From positions 42,948,901-43,012,900 of the forward strand of contig OX387183.1 of assembly GCA_947561395.2 (NCBI GenBank): a DNA stretch of 64,000 nt, in the 5' to 3' direction. The translations under genes were made by a program, and so were the position numbers. Shown in pieces: positions 1 through 11,710 of the stretch (the stretch's first letter is position 1; each line of letters starts with the position of its first letter). Under the pieces are notes generated by a model. The model saw only the letters and a program-made list of their open reading frames with translations, was not told the origin of the DNA and ran no database searches. Source of the DNA: Buxus sempervirens. Its lineage: Eukaryota; Streptophyta; Magnoliopsida; Buxales; Buxaceae.

Positions 1-1805
1 ATTCTGGCAGAGCAATGAGGTATCTAAAGTTCAACTTATTGCGTGCAAGTGCCCATCACTGAAATGAAGTATTTCTCCAAAAGTTTTTTTTTCTTTTTTT
101 TGTACAAATGATTTTAAAAGAGAGGCGAGACCAGTGACCATGGTGAACTGTCTTGCTAGCTTGAGGTGTTTCGAGACAACGTGCTCGACACGCAATCCCA
201 TGAGATTCTCGACTTGTGCCAACGAAGGCTTTGCAGAGGTTTAGAAAATTGAAGGGCATCTCGAGGGATGTTCTCCCTTTCCCAGTTTTTTGGTTTTCTC
301 TCACCTTGACCCAATTTTTCAGGGTGGTTTCAAGATTTTGCAATTGAAGGTTTTTCCCTTTTTCTTTTCCCTTGGGTTAGTGTTTGCCCCGGCTTGGGGG
401 TCTTTGGCCGACTTGTGCATCATGTCCCATAGATCCGAGAGGTCTTCACATTTAGGACGAAACATTGGCTCGGTTTTAAATCTGAGAAATGAAGGGATAT
501 AAGGCCCAAATTCTTATCTTTTCATTTTCAGGTTTTGCTCTGTGTCTTTCCAAAGCTCGTTCTTCTTTTTAAATTCCTTTATCATTAATCTGGATGAATC
601 CCATTGTCACATTTTCTGCAATCAGAAAGGACTTTTTGATAGGACGAAACGAAGGCTGAGGTTTTTAGTTTATGAAAGAAAGGGAATATGGCTCAAAGTT
701 TCTTTGTAAATGGGTCGAGTCATGTTCCACAATTTTCTTGGCTGCTTGGGCTTTGCCATTACCTTTTGCTTTCCTCCATTTTCCTTTTTGAGGTCTTTTG
801 TGGCCTTCGCATTTTTCTTTTGCTTTTGCTCTATCGTTTTTTGATTTTTCTGTCCTTTGCTCTGGGATCATCTTGACTTTTTGCCTTGATTAGCAAGTCC
901 TAGTGTATTTCCTACTTTCTTTTTCTATTCTTTGTTTCTGCTCATTCAGGTCTTCTCTTCTTTACCCAGTGCCAGATTTAGGGCTCATGACTCAGTGGGT
1001 TAGAAGAAAGAAAATTAGGCTCAAGTGGTTTGACTAGAGATATGACTTTAAAAACTTGGGAAATAAAGCAAGGATGGCCTTTCATCCTTTTGCAGAAGTT
1101 GTGACAACTTGGAATGCTTATGCAAAATTATTCAAGAATCTATTTATCCTTTTCATTTTCTTTTGTAGCTTTGCCCAAGTGTGGGGTGGCTAGACACAAC
1201 ACGGGTATTTGAACAACACGATCAAGCCCAAAGTGTTTTGACTAGCGATTCTTAAAATTCAGGATGCATGAAGGATGGCCTCTCATCCTTTCTTAGAGAC
1301 ATGATGTTAAAGCTGGCCTCAGCCCTTAACTGGTTCTTGTACTTTCACTTTCTTTCTTTCTTTTCTCTCGAGGATCGCCCCGCCTTATTGCAAAGATAGG
1401 TTGTTAGGAGGGAAATTATGGTCTGGATCAGGAAATGATTGCCTTTGGCTCGGCCAAGGTTCTCATGGGACAGTGTACTGCACCCAGCTAAAGACATCTT
1501 TGAGCAACTTAGCATTCTTTCCATGATCATGGTCATTGCCAAAAGGGGTGTGTTCTCAGAGCAGTGTCATCACCGATCAACACTTGTATTTTTTCAAAAG
1601 GTATTTTCTTTTCTTTTCGTGTTTTTCAAAAGGTTTTTTACAAAAGGTTGTATGAAAGTAAAAAGCATTTAAAATATTTACAAAACAAATACTCCTAGCA
1701 GGGATACTTGGTGCAAAAAGCAAAGTTCAACTTATCCTGGTCATGGTAGACTTGAAGATTTTGGATTTCGGGATTGCTCTCTACCCCGCATTTTTACCAA
1801 CTTGT
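1..1805 (-). other. Non-coding 3' region of the gag-only element
   Basis: No gene is seen in this 1.8 kb. It is pyrimidine-rich on the plus strand and shares phrases with 18360-18740 and 58740-58870, the stretches that follow pol in the other Tat elements. This suggests it lies between the coding part and a 3' LTR beyond the left edge. Confidence 0.5.
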
Positions 1806-3115
1806 TCAGCTGGTGCCACTTGAAGACGCCCGATTGTGGTCAGGGAGAGGATTCGTGGTAATGGCCGCAGGAGGAGTCGAAACCGGAGGATCGACTGAGA
1901 TACGTTTGCTGTCGATTAGGTCTTGCACATCATGCTTCAAGTCCCAGCAGCGGTTGGTGTGATGACCGGGAGCTCCCATATGATACTCACATCACTCATT
2001 GGGGTTGTAGGAGTGACTATTGGCCGGTTGGTGCGTTGGCGGCTTCTTTTGCGGGTATCCCTTCTTCAGCAGCGTTGGCAGCAGTTCTGTCAACGGGTAA
2101 GGGAGAGGTGTGAACACCCTATTCCATCTTGCTTGCATTTCTTCTCTGGACCGCCTCGGCTGTCCTGCAAATTGTGCTCCCTAGCCATTGTTCTGATTCT
2201 CTCTTCTATCGGGTGCCGAAAAGTGGAAAGGCGGATTCTGTTGGACGTAGTTGACAGCTTCGTCCTCTTTCTTTCTATCCATGCCCCTTCCACTAACAGG
2301 GGTCCTTCTTTGCTCAGTTGCAAAGCCAGCCACTCTTCCAGACTTCACCCCATCTTCTATTCTGTCTGCTACCACCACAAGATCAGCAAAGTTCATAGCA
2401 AACTGCCCCAGTAGAAGCGTATAGTATGGTTGCCCCAATGTCGAGATAAATAGTGTCACCATCTCTTTCTCCAACATGGGCGGTTGGACCATTCCGGCCA
2501 TTTCTCGCCATCTCTTGGCATACTCACGGATGGATTCAGTACCCTTTTTAGTCATTGTAAGCACCTCATTTTTGCGCTCCCAAAAGAGCCGGAAATACAA
2601 AACTCGGCTAAAAAGTCAAACCCTGAGGGTCGAAAGTTGACTTTTTGATCAAGTGAAAATTGGAAACCTTGCTTTATCTCAATGGATAGAGAATCCCGAC
2701 ACGAGTCCAACGCAACTGAGTTTGCTGGAATCGGAGTCCGGATGAGGGTTCTGCGGGCAGTCAAACTTGAGGATGAGCCGAAAGTTGACTTTTTCTCGAA
2801 CCCCGTGCCAAGTGCTTAGCCCTATGTCATTTGATAGAGGGCTCCGATATGAGTCTAACGCAATTGAGTTTGCTCAAATCGGAGTTCGGATGAAGGAGAT
2901 ATGAGCTGTCGAAGTTTCCAAGCAGTAAAACCGGAAACTACACACGTGGCGCAGGAACTGCCCACGTGGCAGCCAACGCAGCAAAATATCTCGGGGACTA
3001 AATCTCAAATATCCAAAAATCATCAAATATCTCAGGGACTAAACCAAAATTCCCAGGAGGCAATCCGTAGATATCCAAAAGTGTCGAATCGGTCAAGTCG
3101 AGGGGCAAATCCGTA

Positions 3116-3360
3116 ATTTTTCGATTTAAATGCCGGATACACTTGCCCCTCTTCATATCCGGACTCAAATGTCAGATACAAAGATTTGCTCGGCGAGATT
3201 CGCGTCGATTCCCCGACAAATTCGCGGCCGCATTAAATTTTTGAAATAATTTTGTTTGTATCCGGCATAAATTCAGTGTATCCGGCATTAAATGCCGGAT
3301 ACAAAGGACATGTAGTGTATCTGGCATTTAATGCCGGATACATTAAAATTGCCTATAAAA
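3116..3360 (+). promoter_or_regulatory. Dyad array and TATA box of the 3.2 kb solo LTR
   Basis: Near-palindromic 25-bp dyads lie at 3278-3302 and 3317-3341, 39 bp apart, with an extra half-site at 3258. A more degraded pair on the same 39-bp period starts at 3116 and 3155. The last dyad ends 12 bp before TATAAAA at 3354-3360. The arrangement marks the U3 promoter of this LTR. Binding of a protein is inference. Confidence 0.7.
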
Positions 3361-4622
3361 GCACAGCAGCAACCTCTGGTCGGGGGTTGGCTTCTTTTGC
3401 GATTTTTCCCACCTCCTTCCCCCATTTTTCCTCCTCCGAAACCTTCCCTCTCCAACCCTTTTTGGCCTCCATAACCTCCCCACCGCATCCCAAGACTACC
3501 CAACCCTTGCCTTTTTCTTCTTCTCCATCTTCTCTATTGAAACCAGAAGAAAGCTTGCTGCTGTTGCTGCTGGAGGAAGGATTTCCAGCACCTGTTTCCA
3601 CTTCAAAGGAGCTTCATACATCGTTCCAAAACCCCTTCACACCTCAGGTATGGTTTCTTGTATCATTTTACATTACATAAGTGGAAATGAGCCATTAAGG
3701 TAATATTTGATCCACCCTTCACCTGGAGTTGTTATCTTTGTATCATTCTCGTATGTTTGTTCCTACTTGGCCATACGGAGGCCTCCAAGGTAAGAGATAG
3801 GGTACGTATAACTTTAGGGAGAGGATGAGGGATCGTCCATGTGCTCGCATGTCCCTCAAGCTACCGTTTCGGGTTTGGTTTTAAGCATTCATGGGAGGAT
3901 CTTGTTCCTTCTTAGAATGTGATCTTTTGTATCCCTATGTGCAACCCCCTACTTTCCTTTCTTCGTCTTTTTAATTGAAATGCATGAATGTAGTTAGTAT
4001 GATCTTGTTGTAAATTACATATGTTGCATGCTAGGTTGGGTCTTTGTTTTGTGTGCATGCAGCTTAGTTGTTAATCCTTGCATGTTAGAACCAACCCTCC
4101 CTTGAAATATGTCTTTCCTCATCGCTAGGACCACACGAGCGTCTTATTTCTCTTGCTGTTTTGTGCAATCTGCCCATCCAAACCCCAGGCATAACTGCTG
4201 TTTTTTCTTTAATCATGCATGTCACTGATTATGTGCACTGATTTTGTATTAATTCCTTGCTATCTTTGGTGTGTGTATGCAAACATGCTCCCCCACCCCC
4301 TTTGGCTGTGGCCATATCTTCGTAGGAGCACCGGATCACTCTTGGTAGCATGCCTTCCCACTTAGCACCTGCTGTTCTCGGCAAATCCCCCACTCATGCA
4401 CCCCACTAACCCATCTGCCAGCATGTATGCCCATACCCCATGTCCTTTAGCTTGCATCATTGGCTTTGCTAGAGAAACCCCAAAGGAAGGCCAAATGAGG
4501 CCTCTCTCGCAAACCTGAACCAATGTGGGCCCATCCAGGGGCCCACACAGCTTGTAGAAAGACCCCAAGGAGCCCACAGACGCATCCCAACTGGCAGAAC
4601 CCCAAAAAAGGCAATTATGTGG

Positions 4623-4686
4623 TGATCCGGCAACTCAGGCCGGATCACCTAAAGCTTGTGTGTATCTGGCAACTAAAGCCGGATAC
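4623..4686 (+). promoter_or_regulatory. Second dyad pair in the solo LTR
   Basis: Two further dyads, one beginning TGATCCGG at 4623 and one beginning GTATCTGG at 4662, again exactly 39 bp apart, each with the matching inverted half-site. No close TATA box is seen after this pair. Confidence 0.6.
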
Positions 4687-6701
4687 ATACAGAAATATAA
4701 TTTTTTGTGTCTTCTTGATCCTTGGCCGAATTTGGTGATGATTTGAACCAAACCAAGTGAACCAATAGGATCCGGAAACCCAACATGGGACCTGGACCAC
4801 GGTTCAATTCGGAAACACTAGTGGGCCTTCCAACGAGGCCCACCAAGCCCGGAAACCCAACTTGGGACCTGGACCACCAGTCCAAAATTGGAAACACTTG
4901 TGGGCCTTCCAACGGGGCCCACCAAGCCCGATGAATTCCAAGGCATGCAAATAAGTAAGATTAAAAAAAGTGAACTAATTGTATCGGGTGGGCCTAACCC
5001 AATGCGGCCCACCCGAACCTTAATGTATGGAATTGGTGTGTTTACATGCGTGGTTTGGCCGAGACCTAGGGCAAGGGCCTATCGGACCCGCCAAAGCCCA
5101 TTAACCGAACCAGGGAAGGGTGCAAACCCTAAACCTCAAAGAACTGGGCTTTCAAGCCCAAAACTAGACCACGGGCCCCAAGCCCAAGGTGTAGTGCATT
5201 TTTGGCAAAATTAAACAAGATAAACTAAAAAACATCTTGGCAACCATCATGGGCCCACCTAGGGGCCCGCAAATCAATGTAGACCCGCTTATTGTATGAA
5301 AATCCCACAAGCCTGCAATTTGAACAAATTAAGTAAAATTAATGCACCTAACCAAAGCCCAAAGGGCCTCCTAGGATAGACCGAGGCCCACAAGGGCACA
5401 TGGGCTCACCCAAGCCCACCAAGCCAACCGTGGGCCTTCCAACGGGGCCCACCCCATCAGACTCAGATCACCTAAATCAAGCAAGATAAAATCAATTAAA
5501 GGGATCCACACCACTCAGGAGGTCCCGACAGACTTAACCCAATCGCATATCGGATTAGGAATCGGGTAAGACCAAGCAAGCTGACTCAAACCAGGGAACC
5601 CACGGGACCCATCATCCGACGGGGTGGATTGGGGTGTCTACGGACTTCCCCAGACCACAATCGAGAACCGACTTAGAATCTCAAGCCACAGACCAGACTA
5701 ATTGACAAGATTAGGCACCCAGGTGTCCGCCTGCACCCCATCAGGCGGTGGCGATTCCGAACTTTCCGGTGCGGCGTTCCCGACTTGCGCACAGTCATCT
5801 TTCGTAATTCCATCCAAGTGGGTAGGACCTCTGTGTTGAACTTGAAGTGTTCAAGGAACATGCTAGCCAGGTCGTCCTAAGTCCAGATCTGGTTCCTGTC
5901 CAAACTGGCGAACCATTTCTGCGCTGAGCCTATCAACGAACGCTGGAAGAATTGAATCATAATTCTCTCATCATAGGCGTATTGACACATGTCCCCATAG
6001 TATGCCCTGAGGTGAGACAATGGGTACCCATCTCCATTGAACTTCACAAAGTCTAGGCACCTGAACTTTAGCGGAAGTTGTAGATTAGGGAAGAATCCTA
6101 GTCTATCCAATGAGGCTTGCTTCGGCATAGGACCTTGGTTCACATTCCGCATATGTTCTTTTAGAATTTGCACATCCGTTTGCACCTGGGCTGAGATACC
6201 TGCTGCTTCCCGTGCTCGGTACCATTCTTCTTCTTCGTGCCCCATTCATTGTGGTATTACTTGCCGTGGTGGTACGGCCAGGGGTGCCGGGATTTGTAAG
6301 GGCTGCTCCGGTTGACCTGGCAAACAATGTGGGATCTGTGGTTCTGGCGGCTGTAGGTTCAACTGTGGGAGAACTGGTGGTGGTTGCTCTAGCTGTGGTT
6401 GTTGTACCGGAGGTACTGGCTGCTGTGGCGGAGGTACCACTGGTGGTGGCTGTACAAGCTGCTGCGGTGCTTGCATTCTCTCCATTTGCTGCATCATGGA
6501 AATCATCATGGTGGTCATGTTGGCCATCTGCTGATTAAGGCCAGCGATCACAGGGTGGCCTTCCAAGTCCTCTTGCCCATGAGGCGGGAGAGGTGGCGCT
6601 TGCTCGAGTCCTTCAGCAGGATCCATTTGTAATCTTCTTCTTGAACGTAGGAGGTATGGGCTGCGATACGCAATCTTGGTACCTAGAGTGAAAAGAGACA
6701 A

Positions 6702-9654
6702 GTCAGTATAAAGAATGCATATTATAATGAAATATAATGCATGTCTGTGCAGATTAACTGTAATTATTTTCCTTTATTTGATTCCCTTTCAACAGCCACT
6801 TCGGAGGTTAGGGAAGAAGGTTTATTTTAACCATCACTTCGGAGGTAATGATTTTCTCTCAATTGCCACTTCGGAGGCGAGGATTTCTTTTTGACCACCA
6901 CTTCGGAGGTAAGGAAATAAGGTTTTGTTTTGATTTTCAGAAACTGCAAGAGTTGATTTCCAAATATTGGTGCATGTCAATGGGTCAGTCCCTGTGTTTG
7001 ATCTCCAGGAACTGCAAGAGCTGATTTCTGAAGTTTTTAGAGACTGCAAGAGTTGATTTCTAAGAAACTCGAGGAGTTGATTTCTGAGAAACTCAAGGAG
7101 TTAATTTCTGAGAAACTGTAGGAGTTGATTTCTGAGAAACTGTAGGAGTTGATTTCTGGGAAACTGTGAGAGTTGATTTCCAAGAAACTCGAGGAGTTAA
7201 TTTCTGAGAAACTCTAGGAGTTGATTTCTGAGAAACTGTAGGAGTTGATTTCTGAGAAACTCCGAGGAGGTGATTTTTGGGAAATTGCGAGAGTTCTTTT
7301 CCAAGAAACTCGAGGAGTTGATTCCTGAGAAACTCTAGGAGTTGATTCCTGAGAAACTCGAGGAGTTGATTTCTGAGGAACTCTAGGAGTTGATTTCTGA
7401 GAAACTCGAGAGTTGATTTCCAAGAAACTCGAGGAGTTGATTTCTGAGAAACTCCGAGGAGGTGATTTCTAGGAAACTGCGAGAGTTGATTTCCAAGAAA
7501 CTCGAGGATTTGATTTCTGAGAAACTCTAGGAGTTTATTTCTGAGAAACTGTAGGAGTTGATTTCTGGGAAACTGCGAGAGTTGATTTCCAAGAAACTCG
7601 AGGAGTTGATTTCTGAGAAACTTTAGGAGTTGATTTATGAGAAACTTGAGGAGTTGATTTCTGGGAAATTGTAAGAGTTGATTTCCAAGAAACTCGAGGA
7701 GTTGGTTTTTGAGATTTTTTTGGAATTTGAATTAATCTTCACTTTAATCTCTTGTTAGCCGCTATCTGAGGGCAAGGGGAAAGTCCCTGTTTTTGGTTCC
7801 AGAAACTGCAAGAGTTGATTTCTGAAATTTTTTGGAATTTTCAAGAATTAATTTTCACTTTGATCTCTTTTTAGCCGCTATCTGGGGGTAAGGGGAGAGT
7901 CCCTGTTTTTATTTTAGAAACTGCAAGAATTGATTTCCATTTGGGAAACTCCAAGGGTTGATTTCTGATTTTGGGAAAGTCCCAGCTTTTGGGGGAGTCC
8001 CAGCTTTTGGGGAACACCAAGTAATTTCTTAGGGCCATAGAGCCAAGAAATGGTGGTGACCAAGATTTTAGATAAGCAATTGCAATTTTGACACATTTGA
8101 TCTCTCTTTTGATTTGAAACTTCTTTTCTTTCTTTATACTTTCAATTTGATTGATGGCCATTAGCCAGGACCAAACTCATCCTTGATTCTTTCAATTCAT
8201 TATTTTGGGTTGGGTTACAACCGACTGATTCCATAATCTTGCACAAATTTAAAGCCAAGGTTAACTGATATTACCATTCAAAAACCTATATCCAGAATAT
8301 GGGAATTTACATCAAAAAGGATGTGTGCACAGCCCTAAAAAGGTTGGTGCCCCGCGGGGCACGACTTCTAGACACACTTGTGTATGGAAGCACAGCTGAG
8401 TCCCGGTCAGCTTTTCTTCCATCTGTTCTTTCATCTGCTTTTGACTTTAGGTATCAAACCAAAAGAATTTACAATTTGCCAGCGAGGGCGAAAATTACAC
8501 GATATTCACAGAAATCTGCAAAGAATTTCATCCTTAAGGCTGTTGGGAGCCAAAAGGAAGGATACGAATTTGCTTCAAGGCGGGTAGGCAAAACTCCTAA
8601 ATCTAGGGTTCAGTGCCCCTGCTTTGATCTGGCATGCTTTCATCTGATTGTATGATCTGGCCGGCTTTCATCTGCTCAAAAGGCCGATCCGGACTCAGGG
8701 TGCTTCCAGCGGACTCAAATGGGTCAAGGCTCACAGCTCGTAGGACTCTATGCATGGATCTGGGGTGGTTCCCCTGATCGAAGTTAGGTTGGTTTCCAAA
8801 ATTAGGGCTAAGGCAGCCCATAATCTAGGGTTTACTCCATTTGATGCAAAAAGCGGGGGTCGTTGCCCCTGATGGACTCTTGGGTTTTAATTTGATTTTT
8901 CCCTTCTTATTTCATCATTCACAATTCCTTACAATCCCAAAACGTGGTTCATTCAGAAGCGTTAGGTGGGGAAGGATACCCAACCCGAGACATATGCCTA
9001 CAAGGGTCTGGACCAGTACTGGATCCTCGCGTGCCACGATAAGAAACCTGTGGTGCTAATGGACTCTAGAAAACTGGGGGGATCGGTTTACCCTGCTTTC
9101 CCCGGCAAGCCACGAGAGCGCAGGTGCTAATACTATCCCAAGAGTCAGTTCATAGGAATCAGAAGGGTAGGCTACTAGAGAGATCTAGGTTTTGGAAAAG
9201 AAGATGCAATATCTGCTCTCATTCATTTGGGGTCGGATCATCCACGCAGTTCCCCTCATGCGTGTCACCCCACGTAGTTTATCACAAATTTGAAAATCTA
9301 TCCACGGTGTGGTGGTGTGCCCATGTGTGCAGTTGAGCTGAGTGCTGTGTCTAATCGGGTAAGATTTGACTGGATTTTGTTGATAAAGGAGTTTTTACCG
9401 TCTCGTATAGTAAGGTGCAGAATTGGCACGCAATACAATGTTTCGGGAGAGTCCCCAGGTAAGTGGAAGGTCGCAGGGGACCGCTTAAATTCCACTTTCC
9501 TTAGGCGATTATCATGTCCTTATGACAGGACTCCCCAGAATACGCAGTTGCGTGTATTTCACGTCTTACTAAGCAAGGTAGTAAAAAACCCTAAAATTGA
9601 CTAACCCCTCTTGGGTTGACTCATTCTAACCAGGGGTTCTATTGGGCTAACTTA
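6702..9654 (-). other. Leader region of the gag-only element
   Basis: About 3 kb between the primer binding site and gag with no convincing coding sequence. The part nearest gag is a degenerate tandem array (listed separately) with less regular related units up to about 8.0 kb. The rest, 8.1-9.65 kb, is unique-looking sequence without recognisable features. Confidence 0.55.
6940..7715 (-). repeat. Tandem array, about 24-bp unit, in the leader
   Basis: Degenerate units of roughly 24 bp built on GAAACTCGAGGAGTTGATTT, about 27 to 30 copies, differing by substitutions and 1-2 bp length changes. The more weakly repeated flanks at 6.83-6.93 kb contain CACTTCGGAGG phrases. Leader-located tandem arrays are common in large Tat/Ogre-type elements. 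Confidence 0.85.
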
Positions 9655-9672
9655 TCCCCAGCAGAGTCTCCA
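9655..9672 (-). other. Primer binding site (gag-only element)
   Basis: Minus-strand TGGAGACTCTGCTGGGGA directly follows the LTR end. It differs at one or two positions from the PBS at 13615 and 47819, implying the same or a related tRNA primer. Confidence 0.7.
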
Positions 9673-9675
9673 GGC

Positions 9676-10540
9676 TGTGCGTGCTTGACTTCGGGTGTCG
9701 CATTGGGTAAAAATGGGAATTTGGAGTCGCCACCGCCTGATGGGGTGCAGGGGGACACCTGGGTGCCTAGATTTTCTATTAGACTGGTCTGCGGCTTAGA
9801 GATTCTAAGTAAGTTCTCGGTTGCGGTCTGGGGAAGTCCGTAGACACCCTAGTCCACCCTGTCAAATGACGGGTCCCATAGGTTTCCCTGGTTTGAGTCA
9901 ACTTTGGTTTCTCACTCACCCGATTCCTATTCCAGCATGCTCTTTTGGTTAAGTCTGGCGGGATCGCCAAAGTGGTGTGGGTCCCTTTACTTGATTTTAT
10001 CTTCTTAGCTTAAAGTGAAGTGAGTCTGATTGGGTGGGCCCCGTTGGAGGGCCATGGATTCCTTGGTGGGCCAAGTGTGGTCCACATGTTCCCTTGGCGA
10101 GCCTCGGTCTAAGCTTGTGAGGCCCTTTGGGCTTTGGTTCAATGAGTTGGTTTTATCTTGAAATTCAAGTTTGATTATTTAATGATTTTCATGCCAAAAT
10201 GGGCCGAGATGGCTTTGCGGGCCTCTGAGTGGGCCCACAGTTGTTTGCCAAATGATTAGGGATTATCTTGCTTAAGTTTCCAAAATGGGCCAGGCCTTGG
10301 GCTTGGGGCCCTTTACCTGGGCTTGGGCTTGAACGCTGAAGACTTCCGGGGTTAGGGTTTTGAAACCCTAACCTTGCTCGGTTTTGTGGGCTTAGTGGGC
10401 CTGACAGGCCCTACCCGTGGTCTCGGCCAAACCATATCTAAATCTAAGCATGCTTCCAGAATCGGGCATTGGCGGGCCTCAAAGGGTCTGGCACGCTCAA
10501 TTCTTTTAATTATCTTATTTAAGCACAATTTAATGGTTCA
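9676..10540 (-). mobile_element. Partial 5' LTR of the gag-only element
   Basis: Starting next to the PBS, this stretch matches the inverted U5 half of the 3.2 kb solo LTR (GGCGGTGGCGA, GTCTACGGACTTCCCC, repeated GGGCCC-rich phrases). Similarity fades around 10.5 kb, so only part of the LTR is present. The right limit is approximate. Confidence 0.6.
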
Positions 10541-10823
10541 GGCTGGGGGACAACTTTTTATTCATTCCAAGAAAAAAAATGCCTTAAGAATTACAATTTC
10601 AGTTAACCTATTTGATCATATGGTATTTAAGCCTTTTATTCCTTTTCTTTCTAAACAAACACCAAGCCTTCGTTTCGTCCCATTCATAAGTCCCCTTGGA
10701 TTAAGAAATTTTGAATTAAGGTAGTTTTGACTACATAGTTTCTGGTGATGAAGGATTAAAAAAAGAAAAAGAAAATAAAAAATGGAGAAAATGTAGTGAA
10801 AACCCAGAAGGGTGCTATATGGC
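10541..10823. other. Left flank of the composite element
   Basis: AT-rich sequence without a gene. A GCCTTCGTTTCGTCCCATT phrase resembles the post-pol regions of the Tat elements and 29.73 kb, so this piece may belong to the same older element as 26231-26436 and 29403-34415, split by later insertions. The last five bases, ATGGC, are the left TSD of the composite element. Confidence 0.4.
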
Positions 10824-11393
10824 TGTAGACACCCCAAAATTGCACGATTTTTGATAAATCTTGAAGGAGAGAAATATTTTATGGGAATTTTCAATTCTTT
10901 GCATTGGGTTTGAGATACTTAACCCATTTGAATCCAAAACCATAAAGGAAAAGGCCTGAATTCAATCTTTTGTGCAAAGTCAAACTTTTTCCGGTTGAAT
11001 TTTGTTGACTTTTGACCCCAAAAATGAAATATTTTTTAAAGCAAGATTTCAAGATAATTTTTCCCGGTAATCTGGTTTTTAGCAATGTTATTGCATAAAT
11101 GAATTTTTTGAGATTTTAAATCTTGACGAATACCAGGGTTTTAACATATTGAACCTTTTTTCCAGACCTGAAAAATCAGAATTTTGCCTAGAACTGGAAA
11201 GTTGACTTTTTATTCACTTGGAATTTGGGTCTGGAACTATTTTTAATGGATTCAAATGGGGGGGTGTTTGCTTATTTACATGTAATATCTTAAGTAAATG
11301 GAGATTAAAAAATATGAGGACATTTACTTAAACGATGTTACATGTAAATAAGTATTGCCTGTGTTAAAATTCGAAAAAAAGGCTTTTTTCCTT

Positions 11394-11535
11394 GTATTCG
11401 GCAACTCAGGCCGGATACAAGTGTCCTTCTTTGTATCCGGTGGACAATGCCGGATACAAGTAGACCTCAGTGTATCCGGCATCATAGACCGGATACATTA
11501 AGGTACTTGTGTATCCTGCCTGACATGTCGGATAC
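11394..11535 (+). promoter_or_regulatory. Four-dyad array, 39-bp period (left LTR U3)
   Basis: Four 25-bp dyads start at 11394, 11433, 11472 and 11511, that is exactly every 39 bp, each of the form GTATCCGG-N9-CCGGATAC with few mismatches. The array sits about 168 bp upstream of the TATA box at 11703. Confidence 0.8.
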
Positions 11536-11702
11536 GCTAGTTTTGCTCAAAATTAGGGTTTTCCGAGAGCTTTTCACTTTTACCATCATATCCCTCATTA
11601 AATGAGGGGAAATCTCGGAAATAGCCTTAGGGTTAAGGTTGATGGGCTATAGACATTATGTTGTATCTACCATTCTCACCAACCCTAACCCTAACCTTTG
11701 CC

Positions 11703-11710
11703 TATAAATA
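11703..11710 (+). promoter_or_regulatory. LTR TATA box
   Basis: TATAAATA within GCCTATAAATAGGAG, conserved in the related LTRs (24314 and 45928 on plus; near 15945 on minus). It probably sets the start of the element's RNA. Confidence 0.7.

Larger units (their letters stand above)
2551..5798 (+). mobile_element. Solo LTR, 3.24 kb, with 5-bp TSD (GTCAT)
   Basis: The LTR spans 2556-5793, begins TGTAAGCACC and ends GCGCACA. GTCAT is present immediately outside both ends (2551-2555 and 5794-5798), so the boundaries are firm. It lies within gag of the gag-only element, in the opposite orientation to it. Its U5 side is related to the partial LTR at 9676-10540 (shared GGCGGTGGCGA and CACCCAGGTG phrases), so it comes from the same or a sister family. 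It contains a dyad array with a TATA box at 3354. An LTR without an internal region flanked by a TSD is the usual product of LTR-LTR recombination. Confidence 0.9.
1806..6626 (-). mobile_element. gag of the gag-only element (split by a solo LTR)
   Basis: Structural (capsid) gene of a Tat-lineage retroelement. The start is the ATG at 6626, opening MDPAEGLEQ, followed by a Met-rich stretch and a Pro/Gln-rich stretch. The capsid core follows, with KFRCLDFVKFNGDGYP and IQFFQRSL motifs near 5.9-6.1 kb. After the inserted LTR it resumes with REYAKRWREMA and STLGQPYY motifs, and a zinc-knuckle-like HMGAPGHHTNRCW motif near 1.95 kb that parallels the gag at 52.5 kb. The stop is at 1806-1808. Fossil: interrupted by the nested LTR and with few other breaks. 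Confidence 0.75.
1..10540 (-). mobile_element. Gag-only Tat-type Ty3/gypsy element (left end outside window)
   Basis: Read on the minus strand the order is: partial LTR (about 10540-9676), primer binding site (9672-9655), a 3 kb leader, a gag gene (6626 to 1806, split by a solo LTR), and a non-coding 3' region running off the left edge. No protease, reverse transcriptase or integrase coding was found between the gag stop and the 3' region, whose phrases resemble the post-pol region of the other Tat elements here (for example GGACGAAA followed by a TATGAAAGAAAGGG block). It therefore looks like a non-autonomous, gag-only element. Fossil, with a few breaks besides the nested LTR. The right LTR boundary is approximate. 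Confidence 0.7.

Noticed and set aside
1923-2414. 163-codon plus-strand frame
   Set aside because: Opposite to the clear gag motifs of the gag-only element.
6940-7715. CRISPR-like regular repeat
   Set aside because: Units are contiguous and degenerate without unique spacers, and the context is a plant retroelement leader.
8299-8655. 118-codon plus-strand frame in the leader of the gag-only element
   Set aside because: No recognisable domain, ordinary length for chance in this composition, and antisense to the element.
11394-11535. CRISPR or tRNA-like interpretation of the dyad array
   Set aside because: Dyads are short, each internally palindromic, only four per array, in plant LTR promoters, and show no tRNA fold or spacer diversity of the right size.
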